Shown piece after piece: positions 32,301 through 43,016 of a stretch of 64,000 nt of DNA; within the stretch, counting starts at the first letter, position 1; every line of letters starts with the position of its first letter. The translations under genes were made by a program, and so were the position numbers. This stretch comes from Lineus longissimus (lineage: Eukaryota > Nemertea > Pilidiophora > Heteronemertea > Lineidae), in NCBI RefSeq assembly GCF_910592395.1, contig NC_088309.1, positions 21,454,599-21,518,598 on the forward strand, read 5' to 3'. The notes beneath the pieces were generated by a model that worked only from the letters and a program-made list of their open reading frames with translations, ran no database searches and was not told the DNA's origin.

Positions 32301-35300
32301 TTCTGGTGTGACCAAATTACTGAGTACATTTTTGGTTGATCGAAATTCCACTTCATATATTCAGCAATGGTGAAAGAATGTAGGAAGTTACCTGTTGTTG
32401 AGAATGCCGTGTTCAAGAGATCCTGGCTGGATGTGTCTTACACCTGTAGGAATGGTTACATTTTTCCGGACAAAAAGACAACGAAAAACCTGAAATGTGC
32501 CGCCAAAACCGGCTGGCCTCCGATTGGGAATTGTGCAGGTAATTTGAGAATAGACGTGAGGGTTAAGTGTACTGTCCTCAGTCAGCAAGAAAGGGGAGGA
32601 AATGGCTATATCAAAATAAAAAATGCCCTCTTGTTTTTAATATCTGCTATGACTACTCTAGTAAAATAAAGGGCCACGGTTTTTCAGGAAAAGTCTGGTT
32701 AAAATGTAGGATGTGGATGCATATTCACATTGTGTGCTCTGGAGTAACGCTTACAGCTTGCTTGATGACTCGAATATTTATTGGCCGAGTCTCTTTCGGA
32801 GTTTTGGAAACAAGTTATAAGTATGACCCTTCTATCTATTTCGTTAGAGATCCTTTGCACAGAACAACCAGCCAATATATCGAATGGTAACCTGACACAT
32901 TGGGACAAACACCAGGCAACTTACAAGTGCGAAAAGGGCTACAAGTTCGATACTGAGGATGATGGGGTGATAAACTGCACAGCCAATGGTTGGCCTGCCA
33001 TAAAGTGCATTAGTAAGTACCTGTCTAGCTATTAGCCTCCTTCTTTATATATTTGATAGAAAACTACATGTAAATCTGCTAATGATTTATAGATTTGTCG
33101 GCAAATGTTAATTTTCCTCTCTGTAAGCTTGTATGTTGTCATGGTTGTAATTCACCATGTTGACGACGTATATTTGTCTAAAATTGTTACTTTCGCGTGT
33201 GTTTCCAGTTATTCCTGAAACAACGACTCCCCTTAGTACAACAACAACTGAAGGTATTTCACACAACTCTCCAGCTGTTCCTTTCCGGTAGTCCGTTAGA
33301 CTCCGTTCCAACTTCAGCTTTCCCTTCGATGAAATTTCGTTTCGAGTTTGCCACACGTTTATCCCATGTAGCAAAGACTCTGTGGCTTTGATGGATAACA
33401 TCGTTTTAGAGTTCGTCGATGTACTACAGCCGCAGCCATTCTTATGTACAATTTGGGTCATCGTTAAAGGAAGTAAAAAAGTATCAGCCATCCCGGGCAG
33501 TCTACTATTAATATAAGTTTAAGAGAAAGCTGATCCTGGGAGGGAAAGATTGCACGTAGAGAGGATAGAAAGAAAGAAGAACGAGCTCAATGCTCATCCC
33601 ATCATTTCTATGAGTACAATGGGAGTGAGCAACAGTATAGTCGACCAGGCACGTAGATAGTGCACATTCTCACGACCATCACCGACGTGGTTCCACCATG
33701 ATCACTCTACATACGTTGATTTCGTTTTTGTGTCTAGACCACGGACACTCGCAAGTCTTGTAGTTCATATTCATCGAGTTTACAAAGAATAACCGTGACA
33801 AAATTATATAAATGACAATTCCACTTTTTAGCTTTCACTTAGTTTGCAATTCCACTAAAGATCACTGGCACACTTTAACACATTGATCACATGTACTATC
33901 GTTGACCTGAAGGGAGCACTATTAAATAAAATATATTTTGGTTAAATTCGTGGGAAATGTCTTCCTGTCTGATATTGTATTTTCAGCCAAGTCTTCAGGT
34001 GGTAGAACAAACACCGGGAACAGTGCCAACCCACTGGCAAAGCCTGGTTCTAACGGGGGAACGAAATCTTCAGGTTGTTATGAAGGCTAACATGAACATA
34101 TATCTCTCCGAGGATCTATATTCATGTTAGGTGGTATCTAAAATAGACCACTTAGATCCACTTAGATTTTCCACACTGTTTGCCATTGGCACGAGATTAG
34201 ATTGAAACAGTAGAAAACTCAGATCCACCAGTTACTTTGCACTGCTTACTGCCAGCATGATCATAGATCTTTCCAAAGAGATCCATGCTCATGTCAATTG
34301 GCACCTCAATCCACTGAATAGGCTACATGTAGTTAGATCCACCTTTTTGCAACTTACTGTTTATTTCTATTCGTGACTACTCATAGATAAACTCATGTAA
34401 AATTTCCACTAATCTGATTGATACTAACAAACATTACCTCAATATCAACAGTTCACCTTTGACTTAAGTATAACATTCACTCAATATCAATTGTTAGCCT
34501 TTGACTTAAGTATAACATTCACTCAATATCAATTGTTAGCCTTTGACTTAAGTATAACAAAACAAATTGTCATCATTTCCTGTGAGCAACTTTTTTAATG
34601 ATGCATGCTTAGATATGAGCACTTTATAGCCAACATAGTGATTCGGTGTTAAGCGGATTAAAGCTAATTCTCATTCCATCCTAATACTTTTTTGAAGAAC
34701 ATTTTGTCAATCTAGGACATACAACTCAGCATTTCCATTGATGCTGTGTTATGTTACCATTTTGTTTTCAGCTTCATCAAGTGGATCATCCATTATAAAC
34801 AGTGCTGATGGAAAATCCACTGAAAATAGTGGTGGCAGTGGACCATCCACTGGGAGCAGTGCTGGTGGCCCGTTCATTGGAAACAAACCAATGGCCACGT
34901 CCCCCAGGAAGATTGCTGGTGGCACGGCCTCTAGAAACAGGGAAGGAGGCGAGTCTGCCACTGGAAAGAGAGCCGGTGGCACGGCCACTGTAAAGAGTAC
35001 AGGTGGCTCGTTGCCTAGAAACAATGAAGGCGGCTCGTCCACTGGAAACGGTGCAGGTGGCACCTCCCTTGGAAACATTGCAAGTGGCATGACGACTGGA
35101 AACAATGCTGGCGGCCAATCTACTGGAAACAGTGCAAACCAACCAACGAAAGGGAGATCAATATCTTCATCAGGTTAAAGCTAACATAAACATCGATCTA
35201 ACCAAGGATTCATGTTCATGTTAGGTGGCATCTAAATTCAGCTGCACAACTTAGATCCACATAGGTCCACTCCAGTTTCCACCGACGCTTGATTCATTGT

Positions 35301-38300
35301 AGATATATCTCCTTGTTCACTTGTAGATCTGCATTCAGATGTAATGTAACACGTCCGCGTAGACATGTTAGATTAAATATGAATACCACCAAAAACTAAC
35401 ATTTCACCCACCAAATAAAAGTTAGTTCACTCAGCAAAAACCACTATTAGTTCCACCACCCAACACTCTATTTCCACATAAAAACACTATAGTTCCACCG
35501 AAGACACTGCTTGCGTATATGTTCATGCCAAACTATTAGTTCCAATACAATTACAATTCCGAATCCAGTTTTGCTCAGAATGGCAGGCACTGCGCGATTT
35601 ATATTTTATCTTGCAACAGCCTTCGCTTCTTCGCCTCTTATGATCTACAGCCGAAAATCAAAGGAGCGCTCTTTCCCCGATGCATCTCTGCGACCCGTCC
35701 TAACGCTTACACCATATACATGTACTACAAGTTCTGGCCGAACATTGAAGGCATCGCAATATGCTCGAGCTGTGCCTGATGGTGACCAGATGGTGTGATG
35801 ATTATATTTCTTCTTGTTTTTTGCAGTAATCACAACCACAACAGTCCCACCTACGATAGTAAAATCCAGGGGTGGAGGCCCGGGGAATGGTAATGGAGGA
35901 ACCGGCGGCGGCGGCGGAGATAAAGGTGGAGGTGGAGGTGGAGGCGGACGGACTATAAAATTGGTCCAGTGCGTCGATGTGGTCCAGTCGCATGACCACC
36001 TCAAGCTGATCAATAAAGGCGACTTCTTCACTGGTTATTCTGCTGTCTACATGTGCACTGACGGGTTCGTGTTCGATAATGACCAGGACTATGCCATGGC
36101 TACGTGTACGGACAAAGGAAAGATGGTTCCCAGCACATTACCAATCTGCGTCAGTAAGTAAGATGTCAGCCCCGTATTAATCTCCGTTTCAAGGAAAACT
36201 ATCTGCAATATCATGACCTTGACCTGAAAAAGGCAACGGGAAAGCTACGCTAGACCCCAGCGGGTATGGTAATTCAAACTGTCCACTAAACCTCGGCGAG
36301 CCGGGAAACGAACTTAGTATCATCAAAAGACTGATCCAACGCGCCCCGGCGTGTATACAGTTTTAAGTGCGTATTTTCCGCAGCGAAGATCGAATCAGGA
36401 AAACATCTATAAAGTAGAATCAAGCCTTAGGAAATGTTCAACGTAATCACCATCTTACAGCCCAGCTTCAGTGGAAGTTCACCCTGTGGCCTTATTCAGA
36501 GGAAAATTGTACAATTGCTTCAAAAAGAAAGAAATTGTTCATTCTACCAATTACGCGTATGTCATACTGTGACAAAAATTGATATGATATTTTGTTTTAT
36601 TTCAGAGAAAGGGTGTGACCTCCCGCAATACATCAAACACGCAAACAAGAGTTTGGCCCGAACTACCGTAAAACACGTTATGGTGTACACGTGCCTGAAA
36701 GGATACGAATTTCCTAACGGAAATAATATCATGTACACGACCTGCAGTGCCAAGGGAACTTGGGTCCCGACCTTACCACATTGTCAACGTACGTATACGT
36801 TTACTTTTACTGCAAGTCGCATACTCAATGAAAGTTAAAGATGACATGTAAACATCTCACGTTGATTGCTTTGTTGCTTCTTCTTTTCAGTAAAAACGAC
36901 GTGTCCGAGCCCGCCGGATGCAGAGAATGCAACCAAGACGTCTCGTGAAGACCACGAGCCGGTTGGAAGGATCAACGTCTATTCCTGTCATGCTGGCCAC
37001 CGCTTTCCCAACGCCATCAAGAACGAGTACATCTGGTGTACAAGTCGGGGAAGGTGGAACAGAAGAGTTGTACATGCCTGCAATCGTAAGACTGCGTTAT
37101 TTTTTTTCATTTATCGTTTATCATCATAGTCCTTTTACATATAGGCCTACTGATAATTACAGTGATACGTTGGTAGCCATTTTGGATTTTAGCGGCCAGT
37201 TTTTTCCAATTCACTCTGAAACTGTTGCTGTTCGGTAGCTGTGCGTCATTTTCTCGATAAATATCATGATGCTCGATCTTTTGAGGTTCATTGGTCTGCT
37301 GTAATCAGTAGTCGAATGTGAAGCGCGTGCCCTCCGGCCCGATCAAATGAGATAATCTCCTCTGTTTCTTTCTAGTGGTCCATTGCGGACAACTAAACGT
37401 CCCCTCCAACGCATCATGCGAGATAACGAGACAAGAGCTTACAGGCCAGGGTGACGACCTGGTAGGCACGGAGCTGAAGTGCCGATGCTACTGGGACGGT
37501 GCCCGGTTCAGAGATGGTGACTTGTTCAAGACGCCCTTATGCCGTTCGAGTGGACGATGGAGTATGGATCTACCACCGTGCGGGGGTAAATTTTCGATAC
37601 AAATGATCGGGGTGATACCTAAGTGGCGGTGTTTCTGCCCAGCGGATCCGTGGTCTGATCTAGCAGAAATCGCACTGAATAATGTCGGCATCATTTTGAG
37701 TCTGCCCTTCCTCTTCTCCTTCTCTTTTTTTCTTCTTCTTCTTCAACAACGTGTGCTCTAACAAAATGGCAAATAATCGTTATATCAAACTACGAGAGAG
37801 GTGATGCCGCCGCAGCGATTTATTCCCAGGCAGTTCCTTGTCACGATCGCTCACACTTTATTCGTGGATTTTAGACGTGTACAATACTATTCAACAATGC
37901 AATCATACCAGCAGAGGAGTCGTGATCGACGCGGCTGCTTCTTCTCCCTTCACGATTTTACGTCCGCTCCTCGTTAAAAGTCTTCATGGTCTGTATTTCT
38001 CTTAATTCTGTCTTCTCTTCTTGTACTTTGTAGATGCAGAATGGTGCTACTACCCACCTCAGCTCCATAAAGCAGTCCTCATTGACAGCAAAGACCAAAA
38101 GAGGAACAGTACTGTACGGTATATGTGCGAGAAAGGATACCATTGGCCCAATAACATGACCAACATGACGGCCTATTGTAACATGTCTGGATTTTGGACC
38201 TACCCGTTCAAAGTCTGTTACCGTAAGTTATGTCATCTTGTCATCGCGTGGTACTTGTATTTGATAGCAAAAAGAAGAAGTTGAAAGCCAGTTTTTCTTT

Positions 38301-41076
38301 ATTGTGGAGCTCTGAACGAAATATCACAGAAGCTCTACAAAGTGATATGACTAGCTCAGACGAGATGTTGATGCACGTGTCACTGTTGGCGTTTGACTAC
38401 ATGTACGGTACGGGTAATGTCAGGCTGTGTCAAAGCCTTTTCGAACGTTCGTTCGGGGAATCAGGGTCGTTAGCATCATGATCAAAAGTGTAGGTTTCTT
38501 AGAGAAGAGCAGGGTAAGCTAATTCGAAGTACATGTACATGTACCAGTAAAAAACCCAATAAAGATAAATTTCAGAGACACAGTACTCCGAAATAATTGA
38601 GACGTTTGCATGAATTCTTAAGTGAAGAAAAAGCAGCAGCTTATATCGCCATGTTTATTATCAGTACGATCTTCTTAATCATCATCGTCATCACCATTGA
38701 TCGTCATTGTCATCTTCATCGAGTAATCGGTCCTCATCCATGGTTCTCTGACGCACCTGGGTCTTGGGCTACACGATGCACTGCGTTGAAGCTGCAGGAA
38801 CATGTACTTACTTGGCAGAAAGAACATCATCACCATTAGACGATGATCGCACATCCTTTACCTATGGAATCCCGTAGTCCATTGGTTTCATGAACGCAAA
38901 CGAATGGGCTGACTAAGGGTAACGCTGACAGCGTGCTCAATATGACAAGCAGAAGATCACAAGAAGACAATTTGTCTACTTTGCGATGTTCGTATGATGA
39001 TGGAGAACGGTTAAACAGTGTAAGTCAAACATCGTGGGTTATTCCAGGTGTCGATTACGTCCAGTGGGCATTGAGCATTTTTCGATGTGTCTTTTGGGAA
39101 CATCCATCCTTCGGTGTGGAATGAATGATAACGCTACGGACAATCGGCAATGCTAAAAAAGATTCCGTGAGGAGATTCTAAGGCTTCAGAAGTTGCAGCA
39201 CTAAAGTCTTACCTTGAAACTCATTCTTTCCAAACGTTCATCTGATGTTTTCAAGAAACCTGAGAGGAGGCGTGAGGCATCCAGTGAAGATACGCACAAT
39301 TTTCGATTATTATGAACCTCTTCACTTCTCCACTGCATCTGCCAAATCAATCAGTTAACGATGGTTCAGTGCTGCTTCCTCTAAAGTCGTAGTGGCTTCT
39401 CAGATTGGCCAGTATACGATTCAACCAAAAACCCTCTGTCATTTGCAGCGAACCCCTGTGAGCCGATCGAAGACACTCTGGATGCCTTACGCCTTCACAG
39501 CCTAAATTACTCCTACTCGTATTACACTCACGTACCCGTGCCGAGCCAGTCCAACTTTACGGCGTTCTACAGGGACGAATTGATTGTCAGTTGTCCGGAC
39601 AACACCACCGAGTTTCCCACTGGAGAGGTCGAGAGACAGGTCACGTGCTCACATGATGGCACATGGAAGCCGAAAATACCGCTTTGTGCCAAGAAATTAG
39701 GTGAATACAGGTCAAGTTGTCTGAATTACAAACTTAGTAACATTTTGGCTAGTTTTGGAAAACCCATTTCAGAGGTGTAAATAGAGGTGTAACCTCTTGA
39801 GAAATTTCAACGGGAAATGAAAGATTCGACACTGAAACAGAGGGTTCTAATCAAGGCTATTGGTGTCTTTAGCCAAATTGCCACTGGATACAATGTTGTT
39901 AGTTACTACATGTGATAAACCTCTGAAGAGCTTAACCGCCAGTTAATGTACGCAACGGGATGGCGAGACGAGGTACATGTATTCGCTACCGTATCGGGCA
40001 AGTCTCTGTGGGAACTATTTCATAAATGCTAATTCATTCTAATTCTTATTAAATTCTATTGTCGAAGTACGACCTATTAAATGACATTTATGTTTTAACT
40101 TTCATTGAGTTTCAGTCAAAATTCGTCGCCATGTCCATAGGCCCGAAATGGGACCTATGCCACCCATACCCATGATAGCGCTGGTCTTCCTCGCCGTGGT
40201 TGTGGGAATCATTGGACTTTTTTTAGTGCTGGATGTACCAAAGGTTTTACGGGATCTATTCATAACTGGAGGAAGAAACCGATTTTGAGGATGGAATTTG
40301 AATATCAACAGTACAAGTCGCAGCGGTGCATGTACATTTAGACGGCAATAAATATGATGGTATTTCATGAATAAGTGTATCATGACAATGTATTTACTCT
40401 TCTTCTTCTGGGTACGAGAGCAGGCAGAATTTAACTAGAACAACTGTACATGAGAATATTCTTTAGGTACAATGTCAATAGTTCCGATAGTCTCAAAAAC
40501 ATGTATGTATGTCAATCAGATGTGAACTATACCGAAGGGTTTTCAAGTGTAAAGTCAGTTAAGCTTTAAAAATATAGGGATTCAATTCGTGTCCTCTCGC
40601 ACCTTCAAATACGAATATAATCAGCAATAATTTAAAAGTAATCTTTCACGAATTTTATTTGTATGTACATACTGGGCATACAACGTATTCGATAAAATCG
40701 TCGACAGCATAGTATGAATAGAAATGTATGGTGATAATTATTGTAAATAAAATAATTTATTGGATACAGTCGCGTTTTTGTTTAATCAGCAAATAAAATT
40801 GCTTTCATCGAATATCAAGCATCGAACATCTGACTTGGGATCATTCAAACTGAATATTGTTATTAACTTTCAGGCAATGAAACCGAAGCAGACCTTGATG
40901 CCAGGGCTCCAATCCCACCCCTGGAGTCTCCGTTTGGTCCAATGATTGCCAAGCTGTTCATCGGATTTGTGGTCGGGGTGTTCGGCTTCATCGTCTTGAT
41001 GGACATCCCCAAGATGTGCTATGATCTCAGAACTGCAGGCAAGAACAAATTCCACCAAGAGCTACATGCGCAGTAA
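23307..41076 (+). CDS. Giant sushi/C-type-lectin transmembrane receptor with two alternative ends
   Basis: Exons: 23307-23357, 23529-23586, 24750-24965, 25228-25426, 25524-25759, 26418-26573, 27336-27587, 30833-31051, 31515-31712, 31943-32143, 32365-32538, 32848-33012, 33209-33253, 33987-34073, 34772-35173, 35827-36153, 36606-36788, 36891-37085, 37376-37585, 38034-38222, 39449-39700, then either 40116-40288 or 40874-41076. Products are 1395 or 1405 aa with no frame break. Order: signal peptide (1-~32, split over two exons); sushi 1 (37-108); C-type lectin fold (109-253); sushi 2-8 (254-708); Thr-rich and mucin-like Ser/Thr/Gly stalk (709-886) and poly-Gly; sushi 9-14 (~935-1338); transmembrane segment and short tail. 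Each sushi has four cysteines and a late Trp. The lectin domain keeps its cysteines but lacks EPN/QPD and WND, so calcium-dependent sugar binding is unlikely. Likely a cell-surface adhesion or immune-type receptor; ligand unknown. More exons could hide in the 27.6-30.8 kb intron. Confidence 0.9.
23648..24643 (+). repeat. 41-bp tandem satellite inside a receptor intron
   Basis: About 24 head-to-tail copies of a 41-bp unit containing TAATAAGACGTTATTTTGG and CCTGGGTTTACGATGCAATC. Most units are nearly identical. Diverged units lie at the 5' edge, with a few GGCCTGGG/GACCTGGG/GGCTATGGG variants. The array fills most of the intron between the signal-peptide exon (ends 23586) and the first sushi exon (starts 24750). 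It is not a CRISPR: there are no unique spacers. Confidence 0.95.
24644..24691. repeat. Short inverted repeat at the end of the satellite
   Basis: TTGGCGGAGT at 24644-24653 is the exact complement of ACTCCGCCAA at 24682-24691, separated by 28 bp. It sits where the 41-bp array stops, about 60 bp before the next exon. Confidence 0.6.
26988..27266. mobile_element. ~279-bp fold-back element with internal tRNA-like box
   Basis: Terminal inverted repeats of about 42 bp (seven T, ACAGG, AGGTTCGTA, then ATTGTGTACATTGACAGCC) occur at 26988-27030 and 27226-27266. Weaker similarity extends outward. Inside, GCGAGTTCGAATCTCGG near 27126 resembles a tRNA T-arm/B-box. It ends about 70 bp before the exon at 27336. 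Confidence 0.75.
28062..28202 (+). repeat. Degraded repeat, copy 1
   Basis: About 90% like 29617-29757. Both contain TTTCACTACGATGTTTGACA and run to GACAGGCGTGCA. In two frames the copies read peptide pieces such as DFTTMFDKKEQCA and LPSLEFQKNVPYRAKL, which suggests a frameshifted remnant of a mobile-element protein of unknown family. Confidence 0.6.
29617..29757 (+). repeat. Degraded repeat, copy 2
   Basis: Second copy of the 28062-28202 repeat, less degraded at its left end. Open frame continues about 100 nt on both sides, so the original element was longer than the shared 140 bp. Confidence 0.6.
29903..30345. repeat. 62-bp direct repeats ending in a 25-bp-arm hairpin
   Basis: The same 62-bp stretch (contains GACCAAATGCCTGTT and AGAGAGACTGGCGCC) occurs at 29903-29964 and 30261-30322, 358 bp apart. 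Just after the second copy, AGTCTCTCTTAAAGCACAG is the complement of its own middle (arms 30284-30308 and 30321-30345). This may be the relic of an element with terminal repeats, or a local duplication. Confidence 0.65.
34076..34165 (+). repeat. Duplicated intron start, copy 1
   Basis: Resembles 35176-35262, directly after the next stalk exon: both contain GCTAACAT, CTATATTCATG/ATTCATGTTCATG and TTAGGTGGTATCTAAA, then CTTAGATCCAC. This marks a tandem duplication that made the two stalk exons. Confidence 0.65.
34437..34560 (+). repeat. 42-bp tandem repeat, about three copies
   Basis: The unit contains ACTCAATATCAATTGTTAGC and CTTTGACTTAAGTATAACAT. The last two units are nearly identical and the first is diverged. 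It lies in the intron between the two stalk exons. Confidence 0.8.
35176..35262 (+). repeat. Duplicated intron start, copy 2
   Basis: Partner of 34076-34165, at the same place relative to its upstream exon. Confidence 0.65.
38223..39448 (+). other. 1.2-kb receptor intron, nothing else seen
   Basis: It lies between the sushi 13 and sushi 14 exons. Short ORFs are present, but none has a cysteine pattern or splice sites of the right phase. Confidence 0.5.
40116..40288 (+). other. Receptor alternative last exon a (membrane anchor a)
   Basis: Acceptor TTTCAG at 40110-40115, entered in phase 1, stop TGA at 40286-40288, 57 codons. It encodes a basic juxtamembrane start (VKIRRHVHR), a Pro-rich step, a transmembrane helix (MIALVFLAVVVGIIGLFLVL) and a short tail DVPKVLRDLFITGGRNRF. 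An AATAAA at 40347-40352 follows within 60 nt, so this exon can end the transcript alone. Confidence 0.88.
40347..40352 (+). other. Polyadenylation signal for alternative end a
   Basis: AATAAA about 60 nt after the stop of last exon a, and before the alternative last exon b. Confidence 0.6.
40874..41076 (+). other. Receptor alternative last exon b (membrane anchor b)
   Basis: Acceptor CTTTCAG at 40867-40873, same entry phase as exon a, stop TAA at 41074-41076, 67 codons. It encodes an acidic start (GNETEADLDAR, with an N-glycosylation sequon), a Pro step, a transmembrane helix (MIAKLFIGFVVGVFGFIVLM) and a tail DIPKMCYDLRTAGKNKF plus a ten-residue extension. Similarity to exon a (PMIA...G-F-VL-DxPK...GKNKF/GRNRF) shows duplication. 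Confidence 0.88.
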
Positions 41077-41250
41077 CAGTAGTTTCAAGACTGCTGGCAA
41101 AGACGAACTCACGTGCAATAATATTGTTGATAATTACTGGCAGTGACAAATTCCATTCCATTGTTGATTTCAAGACTTGTCAAGAACAAATTCCATTGGG
41201 AGCTCAATATGCAATAACATTGTTGATTTCAAGACCGCTGTCACGAACAA

Positions 41251-41310
41251 AGATATTTGAAATATCGAGAGGCGTAGTGTATTGAAAACCCCTGGTTATA
41301 CAAGGACTCT
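41251..41310 (-). repeat. Dispersed repeat, copy 4 (inverted)
   Basis: On the minus strand it reads GGTTTTCAATACACTACGCC and TCTCGATATTTC, matching the central part of the family at 15518, 21473 and 21574. Confidence 0.55.
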
Positions 41311-41439
41311 GGATGGTGCAAGTTTCGATCGTTTCATAACCACAAGTATTTTGTCGAAATCAGTCCTTAGTAATGATATTTTGCCTTGCTATCAACTTTA
41401 CTGTAAGTACATTGTTTATTTTGGATGGTCCTTTTAAAA

Positions 41440-41445
41440 AATAAA
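41440..41445 (+). other. Polyadenylation signal for alternative end b
   Basis: AATAAA about 365 nt after the stop of last exon b. Confidence 0.5.
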
Positions 41446-42332
41446 TTAATTATATTTAAAAAAAGACGCGTTACAGTTCAGCACAAGCCCTGGATAGAAA
41501 TTTAAACAAGACGGAGAAAGAGAGTCTATACTTTAAAAGCCTACGCATAGTTGTGTTGACGAAAACTAGACACAAAGCCTACAATTCTGGCCTCCGATGA
41601 AAAAAAGGCCTTAGAACAGGTCATCTTTCGTTGTTTATCATTCTTGGTCGTGTTTCTATTCAATTTGCGAATTGTAAGGAGATTCAAAGTGTTCATCATC
41701 ATGAATAACGTTGACCTAGTTGCATGCAAAACCTCATGGGCCCTAGACTACACAGCTGCGAATGTTCTGAATGTATTCTTGTGCATACTGCAGGAATGTT
41801 TATAGGAGCATTTTCATTTGGTAATTCGAAAGTGGTTCTCGCCTTGCTGATATCAAACGAGTACTGCTGATAGAAGAAGAAGATGCGCATGGACGTTTAA
41901 AGTAAGCAGTACGGGAACAGGCGCTTTTCCGCGGCTGCACATTCTGGTGACGAACCTGCTCTCTTTCACATCTTTGGAGCTTCCGTTCGACGTGTGACTT
42001 CGAAAGATGCCTTCTTCTTGCTCGACATGTAGCTTACAGCCGAACCAAGTGAAAGTGAAAGGGTGGTATTGTTCTTCCTCGAGAAGAGAATGAATTCTCC
42101 GTCGGTTGTATCATGTTGGCACGGTCGGTTTTAACTTTCGAGAGCGTGGCAAAAAAACATAGAACCATAGACAATTATTCGATTATCCCGATTTTACCTT
42201 CGTGCCACCCACCTTTCATTTTCACTCCATCGTCTGTTAGTGTTGTGCGCTGTTAAAAAGTTGCTGAAGCAGCATTCTCTTTATTGTATCTTTCTTTTCA
42301 CAGTAACCCAGAGGACAGTGACTTAAGATAAC

Positions 42333-43016
42333 ATGACAACGCATCAACTAGCCTCTTCTCTAGCGTCGAGTTTGGATAATGTCACTTTGGGTGGAACTAA
42401 TCTCGTTGTTGACAGCAATGAGGAGGGCGATGGCCGCGAGGGGGTTTCAGTCATCGAGCTGAGGGACAATTCTTCTGTCAGACGAGGGCCAAATCTAGCT
42501 GGAATGAAATCCGACCTTATACACATAGCAATTGCAGTAGTATTAATAGCGGATGCTATTGCGGCGAGCATATTCGGTGACCCACTCTACCTTTCTCTCC
42601 TCTGCTACTTCGAAGCGTTTCTACTCTTGTTTTGCGTGATGGTGGAGATTTGGCGAAAATGGCGACAGCTGCCACAAATGTTTCAACGCGTCTGGGACAG
42701 TATCAGGTTCACTTATAAACTGATAGCAATTTATATCGCTTTGGGATTCATGGCGGTTCTAACCTTAGGTTTAGAAATTGCGCAATTCCGACATACCCAT
42801 GATAATAAAATCATTCTTATCGAATATGAGATGCATATTGTGACATGTGTTGTGGCCGCTTTGGTTGCTGTGGGAGGAATAATAATTGTGATTGGCAAAG
42901 AGAGACCGTGCTGTAAACGAAAGCCGAGACTGTCTTATGGCAGACTGCAGGATAGCCGAGGCAAAGAAATGATGACTATAAGTGATAGGGATATTAATGT
43001 GGAACGGATTTATTAG
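42333..43016 (+). CDS. Four-span orphan membrane protein
   Basis: A single uninterrupted 227-aa ORF with an acceptor site (CACAG at 42299-42303) 29 nt before the ATG, so only the 5' UTR may be spliced. After a polar, acidic N-terminus of about 60 residues come four hydrophobic helices: about 62-82 (HIAIAVVLIADAIAASIF), 85-108, 131-152 and 167-188. A basic, Cys/Arg-rich C-tail follows (KERPCCKRKPR). The size and layout resemble MARVEL- or TVP15-type four-span proteins, but I see no diagnostic motif. The codon pattern and the strong alternation of membrane helices make a real gene likely. It lies 1 kb upstream of the gustatory-receptor-like gene on the same strand. Confidence 0.75.
   Translation: MTTHQLASSLASSLDNVTLGGTNLVVDSNEEGDGREGVSVIELRDNSSVRRGPNLAGMKSDLIHIAIAVVLIADAIAASIFGDPLYLSLLCYFEAFLLLFCVMVEIWRKWRQLPQMFQRVWDSIRFTYKLIAIYIALGFMAVLTLGLEIAQFRHTHDNKIILIEYEMHIVTCVVAALVAVGGIIIVIGKERPCCKRKPRLSYGRLQDSRGKEMMTISDRDINVERIY

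Larger units (their letters stand above)
41077..42332 (+). other. 3' end of the receptor and spacer
   Basis: Holds the b-form 3' UTR, an inverted copy of the dispersed repeat (41251-41310), and a splice acceptor at 42301-42303 that probably ends a 5' UTR intron of the next gene. Confidence 0.5.

Noticed and set aside
34749-35142. Two 118-codon minus-strand ORFs
   Set aside because: They are antisense shadows of the repetitive Ser/Thr/Gly stalk exon; the plus-strand frame joins correctly spliced neighbours.
35645-36031. Proline-rich minus-strand ORF of 128 codons
   Set aside because: Antisense of the poly-Gly linker and sushi exon at 35827-36153.
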